Source: Bacteroidetes bacterium RIFCSPLOWO2_12_FULL_35_15
Lineage (GTDB): Bacteria; Bacteroidota; Bacteroidia; 2-12-FULL-35-15
Assembly (NCBI GenBank): GCA_001769385.1
Contig: MEPB01000068.1
Coordinates: 62,001 to 126,000 of the forward strand
DNA: 64,000 nucleotides
Reading direction: 5' to 3'
Within the stretch, counting starts at the first letter, position 1. Each line of letters begins with the position of its first letter. The translations under genes and the position numbers were made by a program. The notes below the pieces were generated by a model. It saw only the letters and a program-made list of their open reading frames with translations. It was not told the DNA's origin and ran no database searches. Positions 26,943 to 36,352 of this stretch are shown here, in pieces.

Positions 26943-26973
26943 CAAATCTAACAAATAAATTGAATAATGACAA
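26943..26973 (-). promoter_or_regulatory. Promoter TTG-N20-TAGATTTG for TPR-SpoIIE gene
   Basis: On the - strand TTG (26973-26971), a 20-base spacer and TAGATTTG (26950-26943) match both Bacteroidetes promoter boxes. The predicted leader is about 40 bases and carries AGGAG just before the ATG at 26895. Confidence 0.65.
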
Positions 26974-27179
26974 TAAAGGCACTTTCTTCATCCGCAAAAA
27001 ATCATATTCTATTCTGGCTTTGAATTAACCTATACTTTATAAGTGGAAGGGTATAAGAATAAGTGATTAAGTTTCAGGTACAATGTGCAATCAACTTTAT
27101 AAATTTTTGGATGTCAGTAATGTGATTTTTTTGTTTTTTGGAGATCATGGGAATAAAAAATGCAGATTGATTCTTAAAT

Positions 27180-27288
27180 GTAATACCATTAGCTTATATA
27201 AAATATACCAATTATTTCCCTCTCTTTCGGAGAGGGATTAAGGGTGAGGTCAGAAAAAAAACTGTTTTATATAAGCTAATGGTATTAC
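27180..27288. repeat. 109-base MITE-like element with perfect 24-base inverted ends
   Basis: The 24 bases at 27180-27203 (starting GTAATACCATTAGC) are the exact reverse complement of 27265-27288. An R3 hairpin repeat fills the middle (27218-27251). The element is too short to code. I cannot see a clear target-site duplication at the ends. Size, perfect terminal inverted repeats and lack of genes are those of a miniature inverted-repeat element. Confidence 0.75.
27218..27251 (+). repeat. R3 GC-rich hairpin repeat nested in the MITE-like element
   Basis: CCCTCTC-TTTCG-GAGAGGG followed by the R3 tail 'ATTAAGGGTGAGGTC'. Same orientation as the other asymmetric R3 copies. Confidence 0.8.
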
Positions 27289-27431
27289 TATCAAATTCTG
27301 TCACCTGTTTTCGATACCTATTTAATAATCAAAACACTCGAATCGAGGACATTCAGCCGAACAGAGGTGTTAAAGTCCCTGCCAGCCTATAATCGGCAGG
27401 CTGTTTCGCCAACGTAGCCGTTTTTATATTT

Positions 27432-27445
27432 ATGACTTAAGTCAT
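27432..27445. promoter_or_regulatory. 14-base perfect palindrome, CRP/FNR-like operator candidate
   Basis: ATGACTTAAGTCAT is a perfect palindrome centred about 70 bases upstream of the PocR histidine kinase ATG. TGAC-N4-GTCA is the spacing of CRP/FNR-superfamily sites. The rest of 27,289-27,507 shows only a short GC dyad near 27,395-27,415 and no gene. Confidence 0.4.
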
Positions 27446-27507
27446 TGTATTATAATTAATTATGTGCTTTTTTTGCACTACTCTTTAAGCTATTCCTTGC
27501 AAAAAAA

Positions 27508-30018
27508 ATGGAAAACTTAAAACCAAATTCTGAAAAAATAAAACCATTAGGTATAAACACTATTTCAGATTTTTCTTTTTCTGATCTGCTTGATATTTCT
27601 GACTTGCAGCAATTAGTGAATCATCTTTCCGAATTAGCCGGTTGTCCGATCGGAATACTTGATATAGATAATACTATTTTAGCAAGTGCCGGATGGCAAA
27701 AAATATGCACTTGTTTTCATCGCATTCATCCCGAAACGAGTCGTAATTGCACAGAAAGCGATAATTTAATCAAAAAGAATCTGAAAACAAAAAGTCCCAT
27801 TGTATATAAATGCAAAAATGGATTATGGGATGTTGCTTACCCTGTTTTTATTGAAAAAAAACATGTTGCAAATATTTTCTTTGGACAATTCTTTTACGAT
27901 GATGAAAAAATTGATACGCATTATTTTGAACTTCAGGCCGAAAAATACAACTTCGACAAAACAGAATACTTGAACTGTTTAAATAAAGTTCCTGTCATTT
28001 CACGCAAAAGAGAAGAAATCTTAAAGAATTTTTCTATCACTTTAGCTCGAATGATCACTAAAGCGGGATATTCTAATTTAGTACTAAAAAAAGAAAAAAT
28101 AGAAGAACTCAGTTTAGCGAATGAAAAAATAAAAGAAAGTGAGTCGAAAATCAGAAAAATATTTGAACAAGCAGGCGTTGGTGTGCTGCAGGTGGATGCT
28201 TCAAGCGGACGGTTTTTAAAAATAAACCAGAAGTTCGCTGATATGCTTGGTTACAGAAGTGATGAGCTATTGCAGTTGACCTTAAAAGATATAACTCATC
28301 CTGATGACCACAAAAAAAATCTGGACCAAATAAACTTGTTAAAAAAAAAACAAGTCAAAGAATTTTCAATTGAAAAAAGATACATCCGAAAGGATGGAAC
28401 TATTCTTTGGGCAATACTCACAGTAACTGTCCTGAACGAAACAACCGATGGGAAATTAACAAATATCGGGATCGCTCAGGATATCACTGAACGAAAAAAA
28501 GCAGAGCAAGAATTAAAAGAAAGTGAAGAAAAGTTTAAAACTGTTTTTAATCAATCTCCAATCGGACTTGAGCTTTACAACATGGATGGGCAATTGTTAG
28601 ATTGCAATCCCGCCTGCCTTAATATGTTCGGGATCGATAATATACTTGAGGTAATCGGATTTAATCTTTTTGAAGATCCTAATCTAACGGAGCAACAAAA
28701 ATGTGATATCAAAATAGGTAAAAATGTTCTATTTGAAATTAAATTTGATTTTGATATTGTTAAAAAACTTAATCTTTATAATACTAGTAAATCGGGCCAT
28801 TGTTTTCTTAGCTGTTTTGCAACATCATTCAAAACCGAAGGAAACAATAAAACAGGAATTTTGCTTCATGTGATCGATATTACTCAACGCAAAAAAGCTG
28901 AAGTGGATTTAAAAGAAGAGAACGACCGATTCCATACTTCTATGAATGCAATGGATTCAATAGTATATGTTGCTGATCTGGAAAATCACCAGGTTTTATT
29001 TGCCAATAAATATGTTAAAGATCTATTTGGGGATATAGTCGGTAAAAAATGTTATTCAGCATTACAAGGAAAAAATGCACCCTGTGATTTTTGTACTAAT
29101 CATTTATTAATTGATGATAAGGGAAAGGCCAATCCCCCTTATGTTTGGGAATTTCAAAATTTAATTACCGGAAAATGGTACCAATGCCATGATCAGGCAA
29201 TACTATGGATAAACGGGAAACTTGTGCGGTTTGAAATGGCAACTGATATTTCTGTAAATAAAGAAAATGAACAAGCATTGAAGGAAAATGAAATCAAACT
29301 TCAGGAATTAAATTCAACCAAAGATAAATTCTTTTCTATCATCGGCCACGATTTAAAAAACCCATTTACAGTTTTGAAAAGTAGTTCCGAATTGCTTTCA
29401 GTCTATTTAGAAAAAAATGATCTTGCCAAAAGTAAAGCAAAAGCTGCAATGATCTCGAACGCGTCCAATCATGGTTATGCTTTATTGGAAAATCTGTTAG
29501 TATGGGCGAAATCACAAACAGGAGGACTAAAGTTTGAACCCCAAAAAATAAATTTTAATACAAGTGTCTCTAAAACCATCGGAGAAATAGAAGATCATGC
29601 ATTTGAAAAAAATATTGTAATAAAAAATGAAATACCGGAAGATTTGATTTTGGAAGCCGATGAAAATTTATTGTCCGTTGTTTTCCGTAATCTGATAACC
29701 AACGCTATTAAATTTACACACCGTGGAGGATCAATAACTATAACAGCAAAAACAGATAAGGATAATGTGGAAGTGGCCGTTATTGATACAGGTATTGGTA
29801 TTCCGAAAGAACATCAATACAAACTTTTCAGGTTAGATGTCAATTTTTCAAGAGTAGGAACAGCAAATGAAGAAAGTACAAGTTTAGGATTGATCCTTTG
29901 CAAAGAATTTATTGAAAAGCACAAAGGCAAAATCTGGGTGGAGAGTGAAGCAAATAAAGGAAGTGAGTTTAGATTTACCATACCTCATATCTGGCAGGAA
30001 AATAATCCATATTCTTAA
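27508..30018 (+). CDS. PocR-PAS-PAS-PAS sensor histidine kinase
   Basis: An 836-residue cytosolic kinase with no membrane helix. Residues ~20-190 form a PocR ligand-binding domain ('ISDLQQLVNHLSELAGCPIG', 'ICTCFHRIHPETSRNCTESD', 'FIEKKHVANIFFGQFFYDD'). PAS domains cover ~208-335, 340-470 and 480-590, each followed by 'DITERKKAE'-like linkers. HisKA has 'FFSIIGHDLKNPFTVLKSS' with acceptor H614; the ATPase has N-box 'NLITNAIKFTHRGG' and 'DTGIGIPKEHQY'. PocR domains bind small diffusible ligands, and the Cys cluster in this one could bind a metal or cofactor (inference). No response regulator is adjacent; two TPR-SpoIIE phosphatases flank it on the opposite strand. Confidence 0.9.
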   Translation: MENLKPNSEKIKPLGINTISDFSFSDLLDISDLQQLVNHLSELAGCPIGILDIDNTILASAGWQKICTCFHRIHPETSRNCTESDNLIKKNLKTKSPIVYKCKNGLWDVAYPVFIEKKHVANIFFGQFFYDDEKIDTHYFELQAEKYNFDKTEYLNCLNKVPVISRKREEILKNFSITLARMITKAGYSNLVLKKEKIEELSLANEKIKESESKIRKIFEQAGVGVLQVDASSGRFLKINQKFADMLGYRSDELLQLTLKDITHPDDHKKNLDQINLLKKKQVKEFSIEKRYIRKDGTILWAILTVTVLNETTDGKLTNIGIAQDITERKKAEQELKESEEKFKTVFNQSPIGLELYNMDGQLLDCNPACLNMFGIDNILEVIGFNLFEDPNLTEQQKCDIKIGKNVLFEIKFDFDIVKKLNLYNTSKSGHCFLSCFATSFKTEGNNKTGILLHVIDITQRKKAEVDLKEENDRFHTSMNAMDSIVYVADLENHQVLFANKYVKDLFGDIVGKKCYSALQGKNAPCDFCTNHLLIDDKGKANPPYVWEFQNLITGKWYQCHDQAILWINGKLVRFEMATDISVNKENEQALKENEIKLQELNSTKDKFFSIIGHDLKNPFTVLKSSSELLSVYLEKNDLAKSKAKAAMISNASNHGYALLENLLVWAKSQTGGLKFEPQKINFNTSVSKTIGEIEDHAFEKNIVIKNEIPEDLILEADENLLSVVFRNLITNAIKFTHRGGSITITAKTDKDNVEVAVIDTGIGIPKEHQYKLFRLDVNFSRVGTANEESTSLGLILCKEFIEKHKGKIWVESEANKGSEFRFTIPHIWQENNPYS

Positions 30019-30070
30019 ACATTTCTTTAACACTATATTCTTACTGTATTAAATTATCAAATGGTGTTTG

Positions 30071-32137
30071 TTAAATTTTAATTCCAATGACTAATATATC
30101 ATCCACCTGTTCAAGATCACCTTTCCAATCGTTTAAGGTTCTGCTTAGAATCTGCTGCTGTTGTTTCATAGATTTCTCCTGAATAGAAATGATCAACTCC
30201 TGCAAAGGTTTATACTTGAATTTTTTTCCTTTTGCACCACCAAACTGATCGGCAAAACCATCAGTAAAGATATATACAGTATCACCAGGGAACAACTCTA
30301 CTTCATGGTTATTGAACAAATGAAGTTCTTCTCCAACAAAAATTCCAATAGGAAATTTATCTCCTTTTATTTCTATTAGTTCAGGAATTTGTTTTGATCT
30401 TACTATCCATACCGGATTATTTGCACCAGCGAATTGAAGTGTAAACGAATTTGAATTGTTTTTTTTGAGTGAACAAAGAGCAATGTCCATCCCGTCTTTC
30501 ACGGCAGAATCTTCTTGAGTTTGTCGGAGTGTTTCACTCAATCCAATATTTAATTCATTTAATATATCAGAAGGTTTTATTTTATGATGTTCGTTCACGG
30601 CCTGATTCAAAAGGTTATGACCTACAATACTCATAAACGCTCCAGGGACACCATGCCCGGTGCAATCAACAGCAGCGAATAGGATTTGTGTTGAATTATT
30701 TATTTTCACTTCCTCTATCCAATAAAAATCACCACTTACAATATCTTTTGGTTTATAAAAAACAAAAGCATTATCCTTAAAAGTACTATTGAATGCTGCT
30801 GTTGGAAGAATCGCTTCCTGAAGGCGTTGTGCATAACGAATACTATCCTTAATATCCTTATGCTGATCTTCAATTATATTATATGCAGTTTCTATTTTTT
30901 TATTTTTTATCCCTAGCTCATTGTACACTTTTCGTTTTTGTATATAACCACGAATTGCTAGTATAGCCAGCAGTAATACCAAAAAGCCTCCAATTCCAAT
31001 CGACCAGCTAATTATCCGTTGTTGCGTTAATTCATCTTCCTTTATCTTTTTATCCTTTGTTAGCAGATCAATTTCTTTTGCTTTTTTTTCTGTTTCAAAA
31101 CGCGCCTGCATTTCAGCTATTTGTTTACTGTTTTCAGTATTGTAAATGGAATCATTCATTTTCTGATACAATTCAAAGTTGTCAAGCGCTTTTTTAAAAT
31201 TTCCCATTTTCTTGTATGAAGCCGAAATCCCTTTGTATGCTGCAAGAATTCGATCATTCGCTCCGATTTTTTTTGCTTGTTCCAATCCCCTGTTATAATA
31301 TTCTATCGCCTTTTCAGCGTTCCCGGTAGATCGATAAAAGTCACCAAGGTTGTTTAAAGCTAAAGCCATTCCATAAATATTTCCAATTTCACTATATTTA
31401 TCATATGCTTTATTAATATAAAATAATGCCTTTGAATAATCTTTTAAATTAAGATAACTATCAGCGATATTATTATAACAGGTGGCGACAGCTTCCTTAT
31501 TATCCATTTCCTCAAATAATTTTACTGCTTGAAAACAATATTCCAATGATTTTTTATAATCCTTTTTATCGCTAAAAACAGTTCCAATAGCTATTAAGGA
31601 AGATGCGATTCCTCTTTTGCTGTTAAGTTCCTTTGAGATCGCCAATGATTGTTTAAAATAGGTATAGGCTTTATCGGGTTCATGAAGATCAAGAAAAACA
31701 TTCCCGATCGAACCGGATGATGATAAAATACCTTTTTTATTTCCGAGGCTTTCTTGAATATTTAATGCTTTTATATAATAAAACAACGCAACCTTATACT
31801 CAGCGAGGTTATAATGTCCATTGCCAATATTATTCAGTGCTTTTGCTTCTAACTTTTTTAACTTTGTTTTTTCAGCGATCTTCAATGCTTCGCTGGCATA
31901 GTTTATTGATTTTGCGGGATCAATATCTACTATCTGCTCCGAAAGTTGATTTAAAACTTGTATTCTACTACTATCGATAGTTATGGAAGGCAATACTTTT
32001 TGAAGTGAATCTATTTCGTGCTGATCTTGTGCAAATGATTCAGACACGAAACTGAGCAAAAAGAATATAAGGCAGCAATATATTAGTTCATGCCTTGCGT
32101 TTTGAAATTTTTGAAAAAATTTCAATAATTGTTTCAT
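30071..32137 (-). CDS. TPR - transmembrane - SpoIIE-type PP2C phosphatase
   Basis: A 688-residue paralogue of the 24,676 protein with the same order: signal peptide (to ~36), six to seven TPR units (~55-320, 'ALFYYIKALNIQESLGNKKG'), membrane helix ('IGIGGFLVLLLAILAI', ~378-396), coiled coil, and SpoIIE domain with 'GDFYWIEEV', 'AAVDCTGHGVPGAFMSIVGH', 'DGMDIALC' and 'IFTDGFADQFGG'. The last ~200 residues are the most alike between the two. It has its own promoter (TTG-N21-TATATTTG), so the copies are separately expressed. A partner-switching or second-messenger output is possible; no anti-sigma partner gene is nearby. Confidence 0.9.
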   Translation of the reverse strand: MKQLLKFFQKFQNARHELIYCCLIFFLLSFVSESFAQDQHEIDSLQKVLPSITIDSSRIQVLNQLSEQIVDIDPAKSINYASEALKIAEKTKLKKLEAKALNNIGNGHYNLAEYKVALFYYIKALNIQESLGNKKGILSSSGSIGNVFLDLHEPDKAYTYFKQSLAISKELNSKRGIASSLIAIGTVFSDKKDYKKSLEYCFQAVKLFEEMDNKEAVATCYNNIADSYLNLKDYSKALFYINKAYDKYSEIGNIYGMALALNNLGDFYRSTGNAEKAIEYYNRGLEQAKKIGANDRILAAYKGISASYKKMGNFKKALDNFELYQKMNDSIYNTENSKQIAEMQARFETEKKAKEIDLLTKDKKIKEDELTQQRIISWSIGIGGFLVLLLAILAIRGYIQKRKVYNELGIKNKKIETAYNIIEDQHKDIKDSIRYAQRLQEAILPTAAFNSTFKDNAFVFYKPKDIVSGDFYWIEEVKINNSTQILFAAVDCTGHGVPGAFMSIVGHNLLNQAVNEHHKIKPSDILNELNIGLSETLRQTQEDSAVKDGMDIALCSLKKNNSNSFTLQFAGANNPVWIVRSKQIPELIEIKGDKFPIGIFVGEELHLFNNHEVELFPGDTVYIFTDGFADQFGGAKGKKFKYKPLQELIISIQEKSMKQQQQILSRTLNDWKGDLEQVDDILVIGIKI

Positions 32138-32167
32138 ATGGGCCGAATTGATTTCTTAGTTTCATTC

Positions 32168-32199
32168 CAAATATATGAATAAATCAATATTTACTTCAA
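32168..32199 (-). promoter_or_regulatory. Promoter TTG-N21-TATATTTG
   Basis: On the - strand TTG (32199-32197), a 21-base spacer and TATATTTG (32175-32168) match the Bacteroidetes consensus, about 30 bases before the ATG of the TPR-SpoIIE gene at 32137. Confidence 0.65.
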
Positions 32200-32353
32200 T
32201 TGAGGACATTAAATTACACCTTCTTTTTGTTGAGGATTAATTGAAGTAATTTGGAGCCATACCAATTGTTAAACATATTTATTGTTTCAGTTCCTTAGTT
32301 CAAACTATGCACTTTGAGAGCAAGACTTTCAGTTTCTACAAATATTAAATTTA

Positions 32354-32430
32354 CCGTCATAACGAGGAACGAAGCAATCCCAATTTATTAATGAGATTGC
32401 TTTTTCGCACCTCCTTCGCAGTAACGTGTA
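32354..32430 (+). repeat. R2 palindromic repeat
   Basis: 'CGTCATAACGAGGAACGAAG' and 'CAATC' on the left are partly mirrored by 'GAGATTGCTTTTTCGCACC' and 'TCGCAGTAACG' on the right, giving a decayed palindrome of about 75 bases. Within 32,138-32,537 the only other structures are the promoter above and the hairpin at 32,475. Confidence 0.6.
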
Positions 32431-32474
32431 ATTTTAGCATTTGTTAAAAAGAATTTCATTCTTTTATTTTAAAC

Positions 32475-32495
32475 CTCTGCACTTTCAGTGCAGAG
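32475..32495 (-). terminator. Hairpin downstream of the 1200-residue protein gene
   Basis: CTCTGCACT (32475-32483) pairs perfectly with AGTGCAGAG (32487-32495) with a three-base loop. It lies 43 bases beyond the - strand stop at 32538. The - strand T-tract is short (GTTT), while the + strand has a better one, so direction is not certain. Confidence 0.5.
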
Positions 32496-32537
32496 TGTTT
32501 TTTTACGTTTTTATAAATAATTTTAAAGATTTATCCA

Positions 32538-35500
32538 TTAATATTTTATTGATCTCAATGAAGTACTGTACTTATCAGATGAGATTTTTAAAATGTAAAC
32601 ACCTTTTGCAAGGTTTAGTTTAGCTGTGTTTATGTTAATGCTATGTTCTCCTGCAGAATAGATAGTACTGGTTAAAAGTATTTCTTTCCCAAGCACATCA
32701 ATAAGTGAAATGGTAATTTTTTGTTCCGTTTTTTGAGAAAAAAGCAGTGTTGCATTTTCATTAAAAGGATTCGGTTGAATTGAAAGAGTAATTGCATTTT
32801 CATTTTCGTTTATACCTGTTGTGGCATCCACCAGAATTCCGTCAGAACTGCAGATACTATTTAAGCCTGCACCATCCATTGCTTTAATACTAAAATAGTA
32901 CATCTGTCCAGGACTAAGTGTAAGCCCTGATCTGGTAACAGAAGTATTCAGTGTGTTATTTGTCCAGTTAACCACATCTGTTGCTCCGGAACTTGTTCCG
33001 ATTGCATACCAATAGTCTGCTATATCTGAATTAGGATCAAGGGAACTTGTCCAGTTTGCTGAAAGTGTATTAAGTGATGCAACAAGATCACTATCATTTC
33101 CGGTACCATCATTCACTGTTACGCAGGAAGGATCTGTCCAATCAATATTTACGGTATGATCAGCAATTGTTGACAAATTTCCGGATGCATCATTCACAAT
33201 AGATTTTATTATTCCTGAATAAGAGCTGGCGTTTTGATTCTGAAAGCGAATATCATTCGTAGCCGCAGCACCTACACTTACTGTAACAGAAGGCAGTCTG
33301 GAACGATATACTTTTAGATCGCTGATATTCGCTTTACAATTTCCGGTACGAAATGAAATATAATTACCGGGAGTAGTTAAAACGCTGGTATCTGTCCACG
33401 TGCCAAGAAATATATTGTCGCGATACACATCAACTTTTCCTGTGGTCCTGTCAAAAATAATTTTGTAATCGTTCCATTGACCAAGAGTAGTGGTCACATT
33501 ATTAATTGTTTTCGATAAAGTAAAAACATCATTTACTACTTTATAAAATTCAAGAGTACTTGTTTCCTGTCTGAAATAAATGAAATAAGAATTGCCTCTG
33601 TTCGGAAGCGCTCCATTATCACTAAAAAAATGAAAACCAAAGCGATGTTGGCTAGTGCCGAATGTGGTAGGGGATATCATTGCATTAAACTGATACAAAT
33701 AGCGATTCGATAAGTTCTGATTGAGTGCTGCATAGATATTGGAATTGCCTGCCGCTGAATCACTCTGAATTAAGTTTCCTGCAGAAACCTGAAAGATTCC
33801 GCTGCCTGCAAGGATAGACCATATGGAAGAATTGTAGGAATCAAAATTATCTGCAAAAAAACCATTCGTTGCATTTGCATGCCATTCGGAACCATTAAAG
33901 TCCTGTACCTGATAATAACTTTTTTCAATTCCGCTTCCACCGGAATTATCAGTATCGGTAAATGTTGTTGTGAAATTGGTTGTTTTCCAATTGTTAATGG
34001 AGGCGATAGAAGTGGTGGGTATTAGATTATCAACAGCAGTCATGTTTTTAAATTTCATAGCATCAAAGGCAATGTTTTGAGATGCTACATTGCTGGAGTC
34101 CCCTAAATAAACATATGCACTTTGTCCTGCTGCTAAACTGTATGTACCTAGCGATACCCATTGTCCGGTGCTTTGTGTTTGATCTATCACCACACTGGTT
34201 ACTCCACTTGAATGATAAATTTTATAGTTTGCATTCACAGCAGTACAACCGGTTCCCCCCGGGATAAAAGCAAGTATTTCATAATTACCTGCTGCTGAAA
34301 GGGTGGGGGTCCATGTAACATAACAAATATCCGGAATACCCGCTTCGGTTCCGGTGTACCAATAGTGATTGTCATAGCCTGCATTCAGGTCATGAAAATA
34401 CCGTTGATGAGATCCGTTTGCACTGTTATTCATATAAAATCCATGGTTATAATAAACATCATCGATCAGTGTATCGTTATAGGAAATTTCTGAACCTTCT
34501 GCAGTAACGGTCCATGCAACAGTATTCAGGTTTTGATAACCATTATTATAACCCGGCCAATCGTAGGAAGAATTTTGTCCGTACCAATTTGGCCATGCAC
34601 CATTATTTTTATTCCCATAAGGGTCATTAAAAACGATAGTATGTTGTCCGTTGATATATCCAACTGCAACAGTCAAATGCCCGGCAGTGGTGAGTAAATT
34701 ACATATCGGGAAAGGGAAACCGTTATTAATCTGTAATAACACTTTAGCATAATTATCAGCATCTTCCTGAGTAGAATTTAAGTAATGATCGCTAAGGTAT
34801 TGACGCATGTGGGAGTGAGGTGAGAAAGAACCGGTCCACATATAACAATAACCACCCCAGGCATTTTCTCCACCCCCGGTAGCAGAAACATCCTGATAAT
34901 AATATTGATTTAAAGTGTATTTATCAGCTACGTATGCTCCATAATTACTGGTGTGATTTCCTACTCCGTTACTTGTGGTGATGGGCCATTTAGGAACTCT
35001 GTTGTAATAGGCGATTGCCATAATGGCGGAGGTTGGTGCGCAAGAGCCGTAACCATAGTGCCATTCGGGAGTATCGTACACCTGGTTCACATATGGAACT
35101 GTACCTGGAACGTAAGTAAAAGATTGAACTGATTTTTGAAAACTCTGATTGCTTATGTTTAAAGGACCTGTAGCATTAAAAATCAGTTGATTGGACAATT
35201 TCCCATTAACTGTTAATGGTTGGCTTGTAACAGTTTTTTGATTTAAACTTTGATATATTATTTTATTTCCTGATTGGATGGCTGCTATTTCGAAATTATC
35301 TGAAGTGTTGCTGATATTAATTATTCCTGAACCATCAAACGTTGCAGTGTAAATATCAGAACCTACAAAACGGAAATTATTTGTTTCAATTTTTGTAAAA
35401 ATAATATGTTGTGAATCATTAACCCATGATGAGTACATCCCTTCTGCAATAAAAGTAGTTTTTTTGCTTTGCAGATCAAAAATATAAAGTTCACCTGAAA

Positions 35501-36140
35501 TGGATGAATACATTAGTTTAGAACCATCAGGCGACCATTGAGGATAAATGTTTCCTTTTTCACCTTTGGTGAATTTATATAAATTGTTGTTTGATAAATT
35601 CAATAAAAATAACTGGTCCTGATCATCGTTGTAACACACGAAATTTCCATTTGGTGATAGGGGGGCAATATTAACGTATTGACCCAAAGAATAACGGTTA
35701 CTAGTTATACCATCTTTAACAATCAAATCATTTCCAACCGTGAAAGCTGTTTTTCCATTTTGAGAGAAACTGACCTGTCCGCATAGGTCAACAGGAGGAT
35801 GTAATAAAATGATCTTTTTTGTTTGGATAGATAAAACGGCAGGAGCTTGTTTCCCATCTGTCTGGATATATTTAAAGCCAATACTTTTTTTATCAGGGGA
35901 TAAAGTCATATACCTTCCGCAACCCGGAGAACTAAAAAGAATAGTGTACTTTCCATCCTTAAAAAGATAAATGTTGGAAGCATAATTATCGGTTGCAACA
36001 ATTCCAACGGGTGTTTCCATAAAATTGATAAAATATCCATCTGTTTCTGCTTTATAAGCATCAAAAATTTTGTCTTGAGCATAAGTTAAATGCTGTCCCA
36101 CAAAAATAAACAGGACGAAAATGATCGTTTTAAATTTCAT
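32538..36140 (-). CDS. Large T9SS protein: propeller, C39-like protease, golvesin-like domains
   Basis: A 1200-residue secreted protein with a signal peptide to about residue 21. Residues ~25-320 show WD40/PD40-type blades ('GNIYPQWSPDGSKLMYSS', 'GMYSSWVNDSQHIIFT'). Residues ~345-550 match C39-like cysteine peptidases: 'HYGYGSCAPTSAIMAIAYY' with the catalytic Cys, 'TTAGHLTVAVGYING' with the His and 'TIVFNDPYGN' with the Asp. A golvesin-C-like module follows ('YEILAFIPGG', 'WVSLGTYSLAAGQSAYVYLG'), then a laminin-G-like region, an FN3-like region ('SGLTLSPGQMYYFSIKAMD') and a T9SS type A domain. It is probably a cell-surface or released protease-like protein; the real substrate is unknown. A proenzyme or peptide-binding role is possible. 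Confidence 0.82.
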   Translation of the reverse strand: MKFKTIIFVLFIFVGQHLTYAQDKIFDAYKAETDGYFINFMETPVGIVATDNYASNIYLFKDGKYTILFSSPGCGRYMTLSPDKKSIGFKYIQTDGKQAPAVLSIQTKKIILLHPPVDLCGQVSFSQNGKTAFTVGNDLIVKDGITSNRYSLGQYVNIAPLSPNGNFVCYNDDQDQLFLLNLSNNNLYKFTKGEKGNIYPQWSPDGSKLMYSSISGELYIFDLQSKKTTFIAEGMYSSWVNDSQHIIFTKIETNNFRFVGSDIYTATFDGSGIINISNTSDNFEIAAIQSGNKIIYQSLNQKTVTSQPLTVNGKLSNQLIFNATGPLNISNQSFQKSVQSFTYVPGTVPYVNQVYDTPEWHYGYGSCAPTSAIMAIAYYNRVPKWPITTSNGVGNHTSNYGAYVADKYTLNQYYYQDVSATGGGENAWGGYCYMWTGSFSPHSHMRQYLSDHYLNSTQEDADNYAKVLLQINNGFPFPICNLLTTAGHLTVAVGYINGQHTIVFNDPYGNKNNGAWPNWYGQNSSYDWPGYNNGYQNLNTVAWTVTAEGSEISYNDTLIDDVYYNHGFYMNNSANGSHQRYFHDLNAGYDNHYWYTGTEAGIPDICYVTWTPTLSAAGNYEILAFIPGGTGCTAVNANYKIYHSSGVTSVVIDQTQSTGQWVSLGTYSLAAGQSAYVYLGDSSNVASQNIAFDAMKFKNMTAVDNLIPTTSIASINNWKTTNFTTTFTDTDNSGGSGIEKSYYQVQDFNGSEWHANATNGFFADNFDSYNSSIWSILAGSGIFQVSAGNLIQSDSAAGNSNIYAALNQNLSNRYLYQFNAMISPTTFGTSQHRFGFHFFSDNGALPNRGNSYFIYFRQETSTLEFYKVVNDVFTLSKTINNVTTTLGQWNDYKIIFDRTTGKVDVYRDNIFLGTWTDTSVLTTPGNYISFRTGNCKANISDLKVYRSRLPSVTVSVGAAATNDIRFQNQNASSYSGIIKSIVNDASGNLSTIADHTVNIDWTDPSCVTVNDGTGNDSDLVASLNTLSANWTSSLDPNSDIADYWYAIGTSSGATDVVNWTNNTLNTSVTRSGLTLSPGQMYYFSIKAMDGAGLNSICSSDGILVDATTGINENENAITLSIQPNPFNENATLLFSQKTEQKITISLIDVLGKEILLTSTIYSAGEHSININTAKLNLAKGVYILKISSDKYSTSLRSIKY

Positions 36141-36246
36141 AAATTAAAGTATTTGGAGCGTTAATTTTGAAGATAACAGTAGTAAATATATGAAATATTT
36201 ATCCGAAAAGCACCGGTTTCAAAATTTTCAGATTTCAATTTGATGG

Positions 36247-36262
36247 AGTGACAGAAATCACT
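36247..36262. promoter_or_regulatory. CRP-like box AGTGA-N6-TCACT
   Basis: AGTGA-CAGAAA-TCACT is a symmetric site with the CRP spacing and ends 20 bases before the -33 TTG of the BON gene promoter, a usual activator position. It also fits TGAC-N4-RTCA, the pattern of the palindrome at 27,432. Confidence 0.4.
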
Positions 36263-36282
36263 TATTCGCTTAATCAGTATCA

Positions 36283-36313
36283 TTGAAAAAAAAAATCGAT
36301 AACACTTTCTTTG
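36283..36313 (+). promoter_or_regulatory. Promoter TTG-N20-TTTCTTTG for BON gene
   Basis: TTG at 36283-36285, 20 bases, then TTTCTTTG at 36306-36313 (one mismatch to TAnnTTTG), 39 bases before the ATG at 36353. Confidence 0.5.
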
Positions 36314-36352
36314 CTACCGATAATTTTTTATAAACTTAAAATTTAAACATTC

